From positions 1 to 5,600 of the forward strand of contig PMAM01000256.1 of assembly GCA_003152595.1 (NCBI GenBank): a stretch of 5,600 nucleotides of DNA. The letters are read 5' to 3'. A program made the translations under genes and the position numbers. Shown one piece after another: positions 5,535 to 5,600 of this stretch. The notes under the pieces are model-generated. The model was not told the DNA's origin. It searched no databases and was given only the letters and a program-made list of their open reading frames with translations. The DNA is from Acidobacterium sp. Lineage in GTDB: Bacteria; Acidobacteriota; Terriglobia; Terriglobales; Acidobacteriaceae. Every line of letters begins with the position of its first letter. Position 1 is the stretch's first letter.

Positions 5535-5600
5535 CTACTCTTCCTTCTGCGGGGTTTTGGCCGCCGGCTGCTCGTGGCCGTTACGCGGCGAAATGTTGGG
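5535..5600 (-). CDS. C-terminal end of an unidentified protein (runs in from right edge)
   Basis: Twenty-one codons and a TAG stop (5535-5537) are visible. The residues begin PNISPRNGHEQPAAK and end KTPQKEE, a hydrophilic, probably disordered tail of the kind that closes many bacterial proteins. The frame is chosen because its stop is followed at the right distance by a strong terminator on the same strand; of the other two frames, one has an early stop and the other runs through the terminator. The fragment is too short to identify the protein. Confidence 0.6.
   Translation of the reverse strand, partial: PNISPRNGHEQPAAKTPQKEE

Overview
The window looks like ordinary chromosomal DNA from a GC-rich, Gram-negative-type bacterium. 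The translations, the weak Shine-Dalgarno sequences, a secreted plant-glycan hydrolase and heptad-type intergenic repeats fit the Acidobacteriota (Terriglobia-like soil bacteria). That placement is an inference from general resemblance, not from a database search.

Layout from left to right. Positions 1-491 form a minus-strand block. It holds a tRNA with CAT anticodon (elongator Met, 415-491) and, 28 bp downstream, the N-terminal 128 codons of a secreted penicillin-binding transpeptidase-type protein that runs off the left edge. Positions 492-730 are a divergent spacer carrying the likely tRNA promoter and a small GGTTGC heptad repeat. Positions 731-3133 (+) encode an 800-residue secreted glycoside hydrolase of family 31, an alpha-xylosidase or alpha-glucosidase type. 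It converges, with only 3 bp between the stop codons, on a 170-residue protein of unknown function (3137-3649, -). After a 133-bp spacer comes guaB, the IMP dehydrogenase of GTP synthesis (3783-5306, -). Positions 5307-5534 are the guaB upstream region. They hold a candidate -10 box, a palindromic repeat built of 7-bp units, and a strong intrinsic terminator that ends an upstream minus-strand gene. Only the last 21 codons and the stop of that gene are visible (5535-5600).

The genes do not form one pathway: guaB and the tRNA are housekeeping, the PBP-like protein acts on cell wall, and GH31 acts on oligosaccharides outside the cytoplasm. guaB has its own promoter region after an upstream terminator, so it is probably monocistronic or at most cotranscribed with the 170-residue gene.

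I did not find a clearly new multi-gene system. The points most worth a second look are the heptad-unit repeats beside two predicted promoters, an insertion of about 21 residues in the catalytic flap region of IMP dehydrogenase, the uncharacterised 170-residue gene with an almost leaderless predicted promoter, and the tRNA-PBP tandem.
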